39,001 nt of DNA from CAIKZJ01 sp964626015 (GTDB lineage Bacteria > Bacteroidota > Ignavibacteria > Tepidaquicellales > Tepidaquicellaceae). Below the pieces are notes generated by a model that saw nothing but the letters and a program-made list of their open reading frames with translations, ran no database searches and was not told the origin of the DNA. How positions within the stretch are numbered: the stretch's first letter is position 1; each line of letters starts with the position of its first letter. Where the stretch lies: positions 1 through 39,001 of the forward strand of contig CAZVCC010000029.1 in NCBI GenBank assembly GCA_964626015.1, in the 5' to 3' direction. Positions 16,671 through 24,864 of the stretch are shown piece by piece. The translations under genes were made by a program, and so were the position numbers.

Positions 16671-18764
16671 ATGCAGGAGATATTAAATCAGTTAAAGGAA
16701 CTATCTAACAATCTTTATTGGACATGGAACAATGATTTCCACGAGATTATGGAAGAAATAAACAAGGATTATTGGAAATGGTCTTCCAAAAATCCAGTAA
16801 AATTTCTTAATGCCATTGACAAAGGTTATCTGTTTGATGTCATTGAAAAAAGAAACCTGAGATACAGAATTCACAATCTTTACAGGGAGTATAGAAAATA
16901 TATAACTTCAAAAGAAACTTATTTTGAAAATAAATATTATAAAACTGATAAACCGGAAATTTGTTATTTGTCTGCTGAATATGGACTTGCTAAAAGTTTA
17001 AGGTTTTATTCCGGTGGACTCGGTACACTTTCAGGAGACCATCTAAAGTCTGCTTCTGACCTTGGTATTCCTCTCGTTGCGGTTGGCCTAGCATATTCGT
17101 ACGGATATTTCAGGCAGATTATCACTGATGATAATAGGCAGTCCGAATTGTATGAACTTAATGACTTTGATTCTATGCCAATGCGTCTTGTTCTGGACGA
17201 AGAATACAGACCTTTGAAAATTACTATAGACCTTCCTGGTAGGAAGCTATACGCTCAAATTTGGCAATTCAATGTTGGTAGAATTAAACTTTATATGCTT
17301 GATACTTTTGTCGATGAAAACAATGTTGATGATAAGCGTGTAACGGATATTTTATACGGCGGCGAAGCAGAAAAACGAATCCTTCAGGAAATTCTTCTCG
17401 GTATAGGTGGTATGAGAGTACTAGAAATACTTGGAATTGAAGCTAAAGCTTTTCATATAAATGAAGGTCATTCTGCATTCCTTACTTTTGAAAGAATAAA
17501 GAATACAATGAAAAAACATGGTATTGGTTTTAAAGAAGCAAAAGAACTATGTTACTATTCAAACATATTTACAACCCATACGCCGGTTCCTGCAGGTATT
17601 GATATATTTCCGAGATGGATGTTTGAAAAATACTTTGGTTTCTATGCTTCTGAAGATCTAAAGATAGACTTCAACAGACTCTTTGAAGAAGGCAATAATC
17701 TTTACGGTCAGTCAATGGGTGATAATTTTAATATGGCTTACCTCGCAATCAACAATTCAAATTTTATAAACGGTGTAAGTAAACTTCACGGTGAAATATC
17801 ACGCAAGATGTGGGCATTACCGGAAACGCGTTCTCAGATTGATTCAATAACCAATGGTGTTCATACAAAAACATATCTTTCCGCTGTTTCAGAAAGAATT
17901 TATAAAAAGCACTTTGGGAATGACTGGATAAATGTGGATAACATCTGGAATAAAATTTCCGAATTACCCGATGAGACTCTCTGGTCATTAAGAAATAAAA
18001 ATAGAAAGAAACTAATAAACTTTGTGAGAGAAAGAACCGCAGATAATATAAAGATTCATCATGAAAGTGAGGAAAAGATTGCTGATGCTTATTCGTTGCT
18101 TGATGATTCTGCTTTGACTATAGGATTTGCAAGAAGATTTGCTACTTACAAGCGTGGTACACTCGTTTTAAGGGATCTTGATAGACTTCAAAAGATAATG
18201 GATGACAAGAAAAGAAAAGTCCAGTTTATATTTTCGGGAAAAGCTCATCCTAAGGATGAACCCGGTAAGAACTTTATTCACGAAATACTTAAATTTGCTC
18301 ATAATAACGGACACAAGAATAACATAATATTTCTTGATAATTACGACATGGATGTCGCGAAGAGTCTTGTAAGCGGATGCGATGTTTGGCTAAATAATCC
18401 GAGAAAACCCCTTGAAGCTTCCGGTACCAGTGGAATGAAAGTTATTGCTAACGGCGGTATTAATCTTTCAATAACAGACGGTTGGTGGGTTGAAGGTTTT
18501 TCAAAAGAAACAGGATGGGAAATTAAAAGTCCCGAAAATTATGATACAATGTCAGATGAAGATATAAATGATTACGAAAGCAAGTCTTTATACGAAACAC
18601 TAGAGAATGAAATCATTCCGATGTTCTATGACAGGGATAAGCGGGATATTCCTGTGAACTGGGTAAACATGATGAGAGGCTCTATAAAATTTCTGACACC
18701 TGTGTTCAATACCGGCAGAATGGTAAAAGAGTATCACGAAAAGTTTTATTCCAAAGTCAGATAA
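16671..18764 (+). CDS. glgP: Alpha-glucan (glycogen/maltodextrin) phosphorylase
   Basis: Breaks alpha-1,4-glucans with phosphate to give glucose-1-phosphate. It has 697 residues and belongs to the AgpA-like GT35 branch. It starts with the N-terminal helical segment 'LKELSNNLYWTWN...HEIMEEI', then 'YLSAEYGLAKSLRFYSGGLG' and 'SDLGIPLVAVGLAY'. 'HINEGHSAF' and 'TNGVH' follow, and the PLP site 'EASGTSGMKV' has Lys590 as the expected Schiff-base lysine. It is shorter than the ~840-residue enzymes, as this branch often is. The threonine dehydrogenase-like gene follows 28 bases on, probably co-transcribed. Glycogen synthase lies about 9 kb downstream in the window. No allosteric N-terminal domain is visible. 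Confidence 0.94.
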   Translation: MQEILNQLKELSNNLYWTWNNDFHEIMEEINKDYWKWSSKNPVKFLNAIDKGYLFDVIEKRNLRYRIHNLYREYRKYITSKETYFENKYYKTDKPEICYLSAEYGLAKSLRFYSGGLGTLSGDHLKSASDLGIPLVAVGLAYSYGYFRQIITDDNRQSELYELNDFDSMPMRLVLDEEYRPLKITIDLPGRKLYAQIWQFNVGRIKLYMLDTFVDENNVDDKRVTDILYGGEAEKRILQEILLGIGGMRVLEILGIEAKAFHINEGHSAFLTFERIKNTMKKHGIGFKEAKELCYYSNIFTTHTPVPAGIDIFPRWMFEKYFGFYASEDLKIDFNRLFEEGNNLYGQSMGDNFNMAYLAINNSNFINGVSKLHGEISRKMWALPETRSQIDSITNGVHTKTYLSAVSERIYKKHFGNDWINVDNIWNKISELPDETLWSLRNKNRKKLINFVRERTADNIKIHHESEEKIADAYSLLDDSALTIGFARRFATYKRGTLVLRDLDRLQKIMDDKKRKVQFIFSGKAHPKDEPGKNFIHEILKFAHNNGHKNNIIFLDNYDMDVAKSLVSGCDVWLNNPRKPLEASGTSGMKVIANGGINLSITDGWWVEGFSKETGWEIKSPENYDTMSDEDINDYESKSLYETLENEIIPMFYDRDKRDIPVNWVNMMRGSIKFLTPVFNTGRMVKEYHEKFYSKVR

Positions 18765-18792
18765 AAATCTATTTTAATTTTATTATAATTGT

Positions 18793-19743
18793 ATGGAAAA
18801 GATAATGATAATAGGATGTTCAGGACAGATAGGTTCTGAACTTACTTTAGCTTTAAGAGGTGTTTATGGCGGCGAAAATGTTTTTGCTACGGATATAAAA
18901 CAGGCACCTGCAGATGTTATCGAAAGTGGTCCTTTTCAGATTCTTGACGTTATGAATGAAAAAAATCTCATTCATTTTGTTATTCGCAACAAGATAACTC
19001 AGGTATATCATCTTGCGGCTGTACTTTCCGGTAATGCTGAAAAACTACCTCTCCAAGCATGGGATATCAATATGAGAAGCCTTATGAACATTTTAAATCT
19101 TGGCAAGGATAATGGTCTGAAGAAAATATTCTGGCCAAGTTCAATAGCAGTCTTTGGTCCTACTACACCGAGGTTTAATACTCCTCAGTTAACAATAATG
19201 GAACCAACGACTGTTTACGGTATTTCAAAACTTGCAGGTGAAAGATGGTGCGAGTATTATTTTAACAAATACGGTCTGGATGTAAGAAGTATACGCTATC
19301 CCGGACTGATAAGCTTTAAGACTGAAGCGGGTGGCGGGACAACTGATTATGCAGTGGAAATATTTTATGATGCCGTAAAAGATAAAAAATATGAATGCTT
19401 CCTGAAAGAGGATGCCAGTCTTCCGATGATGTTTATGCCCGATGCAATAGATTCAACAATTAAACTTATGGAAGCAGATTCTGATAAGCTTTCAATTCAT
19501 TCAAGTTATAATCTCGGTGGTATAAGTTTCAATCCTGCTGAAATAGCTGCAGAAGTAAAGAAGCATATTCCTGAATTTGAAATAACTTATAAACCGGATT
19601 TCAGACAAAAAATTGCCGAATCATGGCCAGCAAGTATTGATGACAGTGTAGCTAAAAGTGACTGGGGATGCAATTATGAATATGACCTCGCAAAGATGAC
19701 TAAAGTTATGCTGGAGGAAGTCAGAAAAAAATTAATAAAATAA
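18793..19743 (+). CDS. NAD-dependent epimerase/dehydratase, L-threonine 3-dehydrogenase-like
   Basis: A 316-residue extended short-chain dehydrogenase. It has a Rossmann motif GCSGQIG (8-14), an acidic residue after beta-2 ('FATDIK'), the active-site serine in 'WPSSIAVFG' (116/117), and the YxxxK pair Tyr142/Lys146 in 'VYGISKLAGE'. The 'RYPGLIS...GGGTTDYAVEIFYDAV' and 'MFMPDAIDSTIKLM' segments match the SDR-type L-threonine 3-dehydrogenases of Flavobacterium, which oxidise L-threonine to 2-amino-3-ketobutyrate using NAD+. A related sugar-nucleotide epimerase role is possible but less likely. It lies between the glucan phosphorylase and EamA exporter genes, 28 bases after the former, and is followed by a terminator. 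Confidence 0.85.
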   Translation: MEKIMIIGCSGQIGSELTLALRGVYGGENVFATDIKQAPADVIESGPFQILDVMNEKNLIHFVIRNKITQVYHLAAVLSGNAEKLPLQAWDINMRSLMNILNLGKDNGLKKIFWPSSIAVFGPTTPRFNTPQLTIMEPTTVYGISKLAGERWCEYYFNKYGLDVRSIRYPGLISFKTEAGGGTTDYAVEIFYDAVKDKKYECFLKEDASLPMMFMPDAIDSTIKLMEADSDKLSIHSSYNLGGISFNPAEIAAEVKKHIPEFEITYKPDFRQKIAESWPASIDDSVAKSDWGCNYEYDLAKMTKVMLEEVRKKLIK

Positions 19744-19750
19744 TTTTGTT

Positions 19751-19783
19751 GGGGCTGATTGTTAAATTTTTCAGCCCCTTTCT
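19751..19783 (+). terminator. Rho-independent terminator
   Basis: An 8-bp stem GGGGCTGA / TCAGCCCC (19751-19758 with 19771-19778), a 12-base loop, then TTTCT. It starts 7 bases after the threonine dehydrogenase-like stop. It overlaps a possible upstream TTG start of the next gene, which argues for the ATG at 19792 as that gene's start. Confidence 0.75.
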
Positions 19784-19791
19784 ATAGGTCT

Positions 19792-20670
19792 ATGAACTTC
19801 CATGAAAAAATACCTCTGCACAGAAAAGGTCTTGTCTATATATCAATAACTGCTTTACTTTGGAGTTCAAGCGGGCTTTTCATAAAGGTGCTAACCGGAC
19901 TTAATGCTTATCAGATTTCCTTTTACCGTTCAATAATAGCAGCACTTACTATTTTCATTATACTGTTTATAAAGGAAAAGAAAGTTACATTCGAAACCGA
20001 TAAATTTACTATACTTGCCTCAGTTTTTTATTCGGGAATATTGATTTTCTTTGTACTTGCTAATAAACTTACAACTTCTGCAAATGCTATTTTTCTGCAG
20101 TTCACAGCCCCTATTTATCTTTTATTTCTTGAACCTTTATTACTTAAGACAAAATTCAGAAGAAGGGATCTTGTTACTATTATTATTTGTATAAGCGGAA
20201 TGTTTCTTTTCTTCATGGGCAAACTTGAGATTGGTAATATTTATGGAAACCTTATTGCAATTCTTGCTGGAATTTGTTTCGCTTTGTTCTCACTTTTTGT
20301 AAAATGGAAAAAAACAAAAGGAAACGGCAATACTATCATAAGCGTTATTTATGGAAATCTTCTTGTCGGACTTATTTGCTTACCGTATGTATATGGAGAA
20401 TTTGCTTTGTCTTCAACAGAAATATACATTTTACTATATATGGGTATTATTCAGATAGGAATAAGTTATTTTATATTCAACATTGGAATAAAATATGTTT
20501 CAGCTACAGAATCCATGGTCATTGGGATGCTTGAAGCAATATTTAATCCTATTTGGGTATTTTTTGGAGTTGGTGAGGTGCCGGCACCCACAGCGGTCAC
20601 GGGGGGATTAATAATTCTAGCAGCTATTTTATTCCATAATTTTCTTCCAACTAAGAAAACAATTAAATAA
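19792..20670 (+). CDS. EamA/DMT-family transporter
   Basis: A 292-residue membrane protein with about ten hydrophobic segments in two EamA repeats; 'ALLWSSSGLFIK' starts repeat one and 'GICFALFSLFVKW' repeat two. Drug/metabolite superfamily members of this type export or take up amino acids and small metabolites; the substrate cannot be told here. I chose the ATG at 19792 (MNFHEKIPLHRKG), which leaves a short basic leader before the first membrane segment. A longer frame opens with TTG at 19759, but that codon lies in the loop region of the preceding terminator. The neighbour upstream is a threonine-oxidising enzyme, so amino-acid traffic is a possible but weak link. Confidence 0.85.
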   Translation: MNFHEKIPLHRKGLVYISITALLWSSSGLFIKVLTGLNAYQISFYRSIIAALTIFIILFIKEKKVTFETDKFTILASVFYSGILIFFVLANKLTTSANAIFLQFTAPIYLLFLEPLLLKTKFRRRDLVTIIICISGMFLFFMGKLEIGNIYGNLIAILAGICFALFSLFVKWKKTKGNGNTIISVIYGNLLVGLICLPYVYGEFALSSTEIYILLYMGIIQIGISYFIFNIGIKYVSATESMVIGMLEAIFNPIWVFFGVGEVPAPTAVTGGLIILAAILFHNFLPTKKTIK

Positions 20671-20885
20671 TAATAAAACTTATATAAATAAATAACAGGG
20701 TTTTGTTACATTTAATAAAATGAAATTATTTCATTCTTATTAAATGCATTTCTTATACTTTTGTAGTACGTACATCAACTTCAATCCGAGCGCTAAAGTA
20801 TTCAGTTTTCTTTTGCTATTTATAATGTTAATAATCCGGTATACGGATCTCAGAGGGATTTTAGTTTACTATTATAATCAACTTA

Positions 20886-21692
20886 TTATTCTAAGAGAAA
20901 ATTAACAATATATTTTGCAAAGGATTCTGGAAGCTGATACATCAATCCGTGACCAGTGCCTTTAATAACAGTTAATATCGATGAATTTATTAAATCCGAA
21001 AGTATAAAAGAATTTTTACATGGTACAACCTTGTCTTCGTTGCCGCAAATTATCATAACAGGAATTTCTAACTTGTGCAAATGTGCTTCTGATCCTCCCC
21101 CTGATTTTAACCAATCCTGAACTGCTTCATATTGCAATTTTACAGTTTCTGGATTGCAGGGTTCTTGAACATCGGGTAAATATTCCCATGGTTTCTTATG
21201 TGTTGAAAGCCAACTTTCAGGAAATAACGTACTAATTAATTCGGATGGTGATGAAGAAGGATTTGAAAGAATATTACTAACATCATCTGCCGGATTAATA
21301 GTTTTTATTCCTCCGCAATTTGTAGCATACAAAATAAGTTTGTGTATTCTTTCGGAATGATTGATTGCAAACATTTGAGCAACAAATCCTCCCATTGACC
21401 AACCAAGAAAATTTGTTTCCTCAATGTTCAGTTCATTCAATATCTTGTGAACATCTTCAGCTAAAGTATTAATTGAGAATGAACCGGAGAAATTTTTGCT
21501 ATAACCAATACCTCTGTAATCGAAAAGAATAAGAGTGAAATATTCCTGTAGAATATTAATTAATGCCGGGCTCCATAAATCCATAGTTGAAGCATACCCT
21601 GTACACATAATCAATGGTTTCCCCGAACCCAATATTTTATATGCAATTATTGCGTCCGAATAATTTATGTACTTCACATCATCCATAACCAT
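20886..21692 (-). CDS. Alpha/beta-fold hydrolase
   Basis: A 268-residue soluble hydrolase with a complete triad: nucleophile Ser99 in GWSMGG, Asp220 in 'CGNEDKVVP', and His248 in 'GTGHGLM'. An oxyanion region is visible at 'GSGKPLIMCTGYASTMDLW', and 'LFDYRGIGYS' matches the DxRGxGxS motif of the family. The substrate is unknown; the fold covers esterases, lactonases and C-C hydrolases. Two ATGs are close together (21692 and 21686), and either could be used. A small unknown gene ends 26 bases upstream on the same strand, so the two may form an operon. Confidence 0.9.
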   Translation of the reverse strand: MVMDDVKYINYSDAIIAYKILGSGKPLIMCTGYASTMDLWSPALINILQEYFTLILFDYRGIGYSKNFSGSFSINTLAEDVHKILNELNIEETNFLGWSMGGFVAQMFAINHSERIHKLILYATNCGGIKTINPADDVSNILSNPSSSPSELISTLFPESWLSTHKKPWEYLPDVQEPCNPETVKLQYEAVQDWLKSGGGSEAHLHKLEIPVMIICGNEDKVVPCKNSFILSDLINSSILTVIKGTGHGLMYQLPESFAKYIVNFLLE

Positions 21693-21717
21693 ACATTAAA
21701 ACGAACTGTTACTTACT

Positions 21718-21984
21718 TCAGTTTGAGTGTTTTGTATAAGAAGTTAATAGTTTACATTTCGGCGTATTGCATACACCTATTTTTTTAAGCTTCCAGTAAG
21801 ATTTAATGTATTTCTCTACGCTCTTGTTAACTGACTCCTGAGATTTTAACTCAGCAAGATAATTGTACCTACCGATGTAATCTTTTTCAATTTCGAGAAA
21901 AACCAGATCGGTTATATCAGGAGGACATTTATACCTTAAATGGTGAAATTTCTTGTATAAAATATCCTCGGTAATTTCCTTCAT
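21718..21984 (-). CDS. Small hypothetical protein upstream of alpha/beta hydrolase
   Basis: An 88-residue protein, basic in its second half (KYIKSYWKLKKIG), with two Cys in 'GVCNTPKCKLL'. There is no signal peptide or membrane segment. I do not recognise it. It is read in the same direction as the alpha/beta hydrolase gene, with a 25-base gap, and its ATG is clear of other genes. Composition looks protein-like, and co-expression with the hydrolase is plausible. Confidence 0.6.
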   Translation of the reverse strand: MKEITEDILYKKFHHLRYKCPPDITDLVFLEIEKDYIGRYNYLAELKSQESVNKSVEKYIKSYWKLKKIGVCNTPKCKLLTSYTKHSN

Positions 21985-22105
21985 AAATATTTTTTTATTT
22001 ATTCGAAAAATGAGATTCGTCTCATGCTTAATGTAAGTAATTTAATCACAAATGGTAACTCTATAAATTTACTCCAATTTTAAAAGAAAATCAAAAAATA
22101 TACTT

Positions 22106-22768
22106 TTATTTGTTCTGAAAATTATTTTCGTCAAGGAATTCTGTAGTTTTACATAAAATCAGCAAAATACTGTCGGGAATTAACTTTGAATCTGGTGATG
22201 GATTAACATCAATCGTATCCCTTAAAACATCTTTTATTCCAATAACTGAGTAGCCGTATTTTCTTCTCAGATCAAGTTCTCTTAAACTTTTACCAACAAA
22301 ATTATCGGGAACAACAATCTCAACAATACCATATTCAGGAGCGAGCGGTATATGAGCAATCAGATTACTTAATGTTAGGCTTTCAGCGAGTCTTTCTGCA
22401 ATATCACGTTCTGGGTATATCACCTCGTTAACTTTAAGTGCATTTAGAACTTTTGCATGGTCTTCGTTTCTAACTTTAGCAATAATTCTTCTTACACCCA
22501 AATCTTTAAGATAAAGAACAAGCAAAGTACTCGTTCCGACATCGGATGCAGTTGCAACCACGACCGTATCAACATCTTTGTCTATAAACTCTTTTAATGT
22601 CCTTAAGTCCAGTGCGTCTGCAATAACAGCCTCTGTCACATATTCTTTTATATCCTCAATTTTTTTCTTATCAATGTCTATTGCAATTACCTGGTTATTT
22701 AATTTCGAAAGAGCGACAGCAAGATTAAACCCGAACCTTCCGACTCCTATTACTACAAATTGTTTCAT
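22106..22768 (-). CDS. trkA: TrkA/KtrA-type regulatory subunit of potassium uptake
   Basis: A 220-residue cytoplasmic gating subunit. The N-terminal RCK domain has the dinucleotide motif GVGRFG (8-13) and an acidic end to beta-2 (AIDID); 'TEAVIADALD' and 'VVVATASDVGTSTLLVLYLKDLGVRRIIAKV' are classic RCK_N sequence. The C-terminal RCK_C domain starts near 140 ('PLAPEYGIVEIVVPDNFVGKSLRELDLR'). One RCK unit and this length indicate the KtrA type rather than the duplicated E. coli TrkA. It would bind NAD(H) or ATP/ADP and control the TrkH-type channel encoded 17 bases upstream. Confidence 0.94.
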   Translation of the reverse strand: MKQFVVIGVGRFGFNLAVALSKLNNQVIAIDIDKKKIEDIKEYVTEAVIADALDLRTLKEFIDKDVDTVVVATASDVGTSTLLVLYLKDLGVRRIIAKVRNEDHAKVLNALKVNEVIYPERDIAERLAESLTLSNLIAHIPLAPEYGIVEIVVPDNFVGKSLRELDLRRKYGYSVIGIKDVLRDTIDVNPSPDSKLIPDSILLILCKTTEFLDENNFQNK

Positions 22769-22785
22769 TATTATTTTATAATATA

Positions 22786-24147
22786 TTATACAATCAATAT
22801 GTTTGCGTCGGGGTATTTATAAAACTCACTTTTTATACTACCTCCGATCGCATAACCGATTATTAAAGGTCCAACCCTTCCAATTAACATTGTCACCGAT
22901 AAAATAATTTTTCCCGTAAAAGATAATTCCGGAGTAAAACCAGCTGAAATTCCATTATTACCAAGTGCCGAAACCGTTTCAAATACTATATGCAGAAACT
23001 CTTGATTCTCTGTCAAAGTAAGGATAAGTACTGAAATAAAAATCCATGATAATCCCATAAACATTATAGAGAATGCTCTTGATAAATTTACAGGTTTAAT
23101 TGTCCGCTTAAAAACATTTACATTCTTCTTATCAAAAATAAATGCGAACAGAGCCAGCATTAATAATGCAAACACTGTCGTTTTAATACCGCCTCCTGTA
23201 CCGCTGGGGGAGGCACCTACAAACATTAAAAATATCATTGCAAGAAGCGAGGCATTGCTTAGGATTCCGATATTCACCGTATTAAAACCAACCGATGTAG
23301 ATGAGGTACCTGCCTGAAAAAAAGCTGTCAGCACTAAATTATATTCGTGGTTTTTCGGATTTAATCCCTCTGATAAAATCAGAAAAAGGGTACCGGCAAT
23401 AATTAATAATATTGATGTTGTTAAAGCAAGTTTTGAATGTGTTGATAAATTTGCTCTGTTGTTTTTCTTTCTTAAATTTTTTGTGTACATCGATAAATCA
23501 TATATCACAAAAAACCCGAGACTCCCTGCGTAAGAAGTTGCAATAATTGACAAGTTTACAAAATAGTCATTATGAAATCCTGCCAGATTATCGCTGAACA
23601 AAGAAAATCCTGCGGTACAAAACGCAGAAATGCTGTGAAAAACACCAAGTCTCAAAGCTTCGAAAAGCCCATAATCATTCGTCCAGTAAACTGTCAGTAA
23701 TAAAGCCGAAATCCCTTCAATAATAAAAGTATATTTAAATACTTTTCTTGTAAACAGCATAAGATCGAGCTTTGAAGTACTGATTGATTCTCTAATCATA
23801 ACCTTATTAAAGAATGATAACCTTCCTCCCAATATAATAACCGCAAGAGCAAAAAATAACATATACCCTATATTACCAACCTGTATGAGCATCATAATAA
23901 CAAATTGCCCAAAGTATGTGAAATAATTTGCAGTATCTACAATGATTAACCCTGTTCCTGAAATAGCAGAAGTAGTAGTAAAGACGGCATCAATAACAGA
24001 TAGAGAGTTATTTCCTGCCAAAGAAACGGGCAGCATCAGCAAAATACCACCTGTAGTTATAAAAATCAGATAACCGAGCATTAAAGTCTGTGCTGTAGTT
24101 AACTTTTCAAATATGTTTTTCTTTTTATCCTTGATATGCAATATCAT
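22786..24147 (-). CDS. trkH: TrkH/KtrB-type potassium transporter subunit
   Basis: A 453-residue membrane protein with four M1-P-M2 repeats. The four pore-loop filters are visible: 'SAISGTGLI', 'CTAGFSLF', 'STSVGFNTV' and 'GNNGISAGF'. These give the Gly-centred K+ (or Na+-coupled K+) selectivity filter of Trk/Ktr/HKT proteins. The conserved 'GRVGPLIIGYAIG' closes the protein. Size fits KtrB or short TrkH. It forms an operon with the RCK-domain gene downstream. No c-di-AMP riboswitch was recognised upstream. Confidence 0.94.
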   Translation of the reverse strand: MILHIKDKKKNIFEKLTTAQTLMLGYLIFITTGGILLMLPVSLAGNNSLSVIDAVFTTTSAISGTGLIIVDTANYFTYFGQFVIMMLIQVGNIGYMLFFALAVIILGGRLSFFNKVMIRESISTSKLDLMLFTRKVFKYTFIIEGISALLLTVYWTNDYGLFEALRLGVFHSISAFCTAGFSLFSDNLAGFHNDYFVNLSIIATSYAGSLGFFVIYDLSMYTKNLRKKNNRANLSTHSKLALTTSILLIIAGTLFLILSEGLNPKNHEYNLVLTAFFQAGTSSTSVGFNTVNIGILSNASLLAMIFLMFVGASPSGTGGGIKTTVFALLMLALFAFIFDKKNVNVFKRTIKPVNLSRAFSIMFMGLSWIFISVLILTLTENQEFLHIVFETVSALGNNGISAGFTPELSFTGKIILSVTMLIGRVGPLIIGYAIGGSIKSEFYKYPDANILIV

Positions 24148-24459
24148 TATTTTGAAATATCAATCGAAGAATTTTATTTCTCAACTATTTGTGAAAGTTT
24201 CGTTTGTCGTTCTTAAAATATAATTTTAATAAATATACTTATAGTTAAAATCTAAATCTATCTAAATTTATCAAATAAGACCATCTGCACAAAAATAATT
24301 GAAATCTAAACATTTCTTTCTCGGAATAGAATGGAAATTAAGATGAACTTATAACAAGTCTATTAATTGTAATTATTTCCGATAAAATATGTTTATAATA
24401 TGTATAATTATAAAGTATAATTAAGTATATTTATTCAAAATAAAAACAACAATTAATTT
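24148..24459. other. AT-rich divergent intergenic region
   Basis: These 312 bases lie between the leftward trkH and the rightward lipocalin-like gene. No frame, hairpin or repeat was recognised. It should contain both promoters, but no motif is clear enough to place. Confidence 0.5.
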
Positions 24460-24864
24460 ATGAATAAAAAAATTACCAGAGGATTTAAATACCTACTAAG
24501 TATATTTATGTTAAGCCTCGCATTTACGGGTGCAGAATGCGAGAATATACTGAATAACTTAGTCGCAGGGGACGTAACAGGAACCTGGCAACTCGTTAAA
24601 ATGGAAGGAAATCTCCAGGATGTCTGTCTTGGCGAAATCGCAAACTTTAATAACGGTGCTGCAACTCTACGTTGTCCGGGAGCAACTTCTGTTACAAAAA
24701 GCTACACTTATTCTAACAATGTTCTGACATACACATCCACAGGAGTCTCGTACACGGTTTCATTTACTCAGGTTAACGGAGTCGATAAAATGATTTTACG
24801 TGCATCTGGTATTGAACGTGTTTTAACTTACGATAAATATTCAAATCTGGAGGTGACAAAATGA
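24460..24864 (+). CDS. Secreted lipocalin-like small protein
   Basis: A 134-residue exported protein: basic N-terminus, hydrophobic segment to about residue 25 (SLAFTGAEC), then a beta-rich domain beginning 'VTGTWQLVKMEGN', the typical opening of lipocalin-like domains common in Bacteroidota. A Cys at the end of the leader is not in a good lipobox, so whether it is lipidated is uncertain. Its stop overlaps the ATG of the metalloprotease gene (ATGA), so the two are translationally coupled. Function unknown; being made together with a protease suggests a partner, inhibitor or surface role (inference). Confidence 0.75.
   Translation: MNKKITRGFKYLLSIFMLSLAFTGAECENILNNLVAGDVTGTWQLVKMEGNLQDVCLGEIANFNNGAATLRCPGATSVTKSYTYSNNVLTYTSTGVSYTVSFTQVNGVDKMILRASGIERVLTYDKYSNLEVTK
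24849..24856 (+). promoter_or_regulatory. Strong Shine-Dalgarno site inside the lipocalin-like gene
   Basis: GGAGGTGA ends 4 bases before the ATG at 24861. It is a near-perfect anti-Shine-Dalgarno match, in contrast with most starts in the window. It fixes the metalloprotease start and supports independent as well as coupled initiation. Confidence 0.75.

Noticed and set aside
19759..19791. Longer EamA protein starting at TTG 19759
   Set aside because: The start lies within the hairpin terminator of the preceding gene, and the added residues are not hydrophobic or conserved; the ATG at 19792 fits better.
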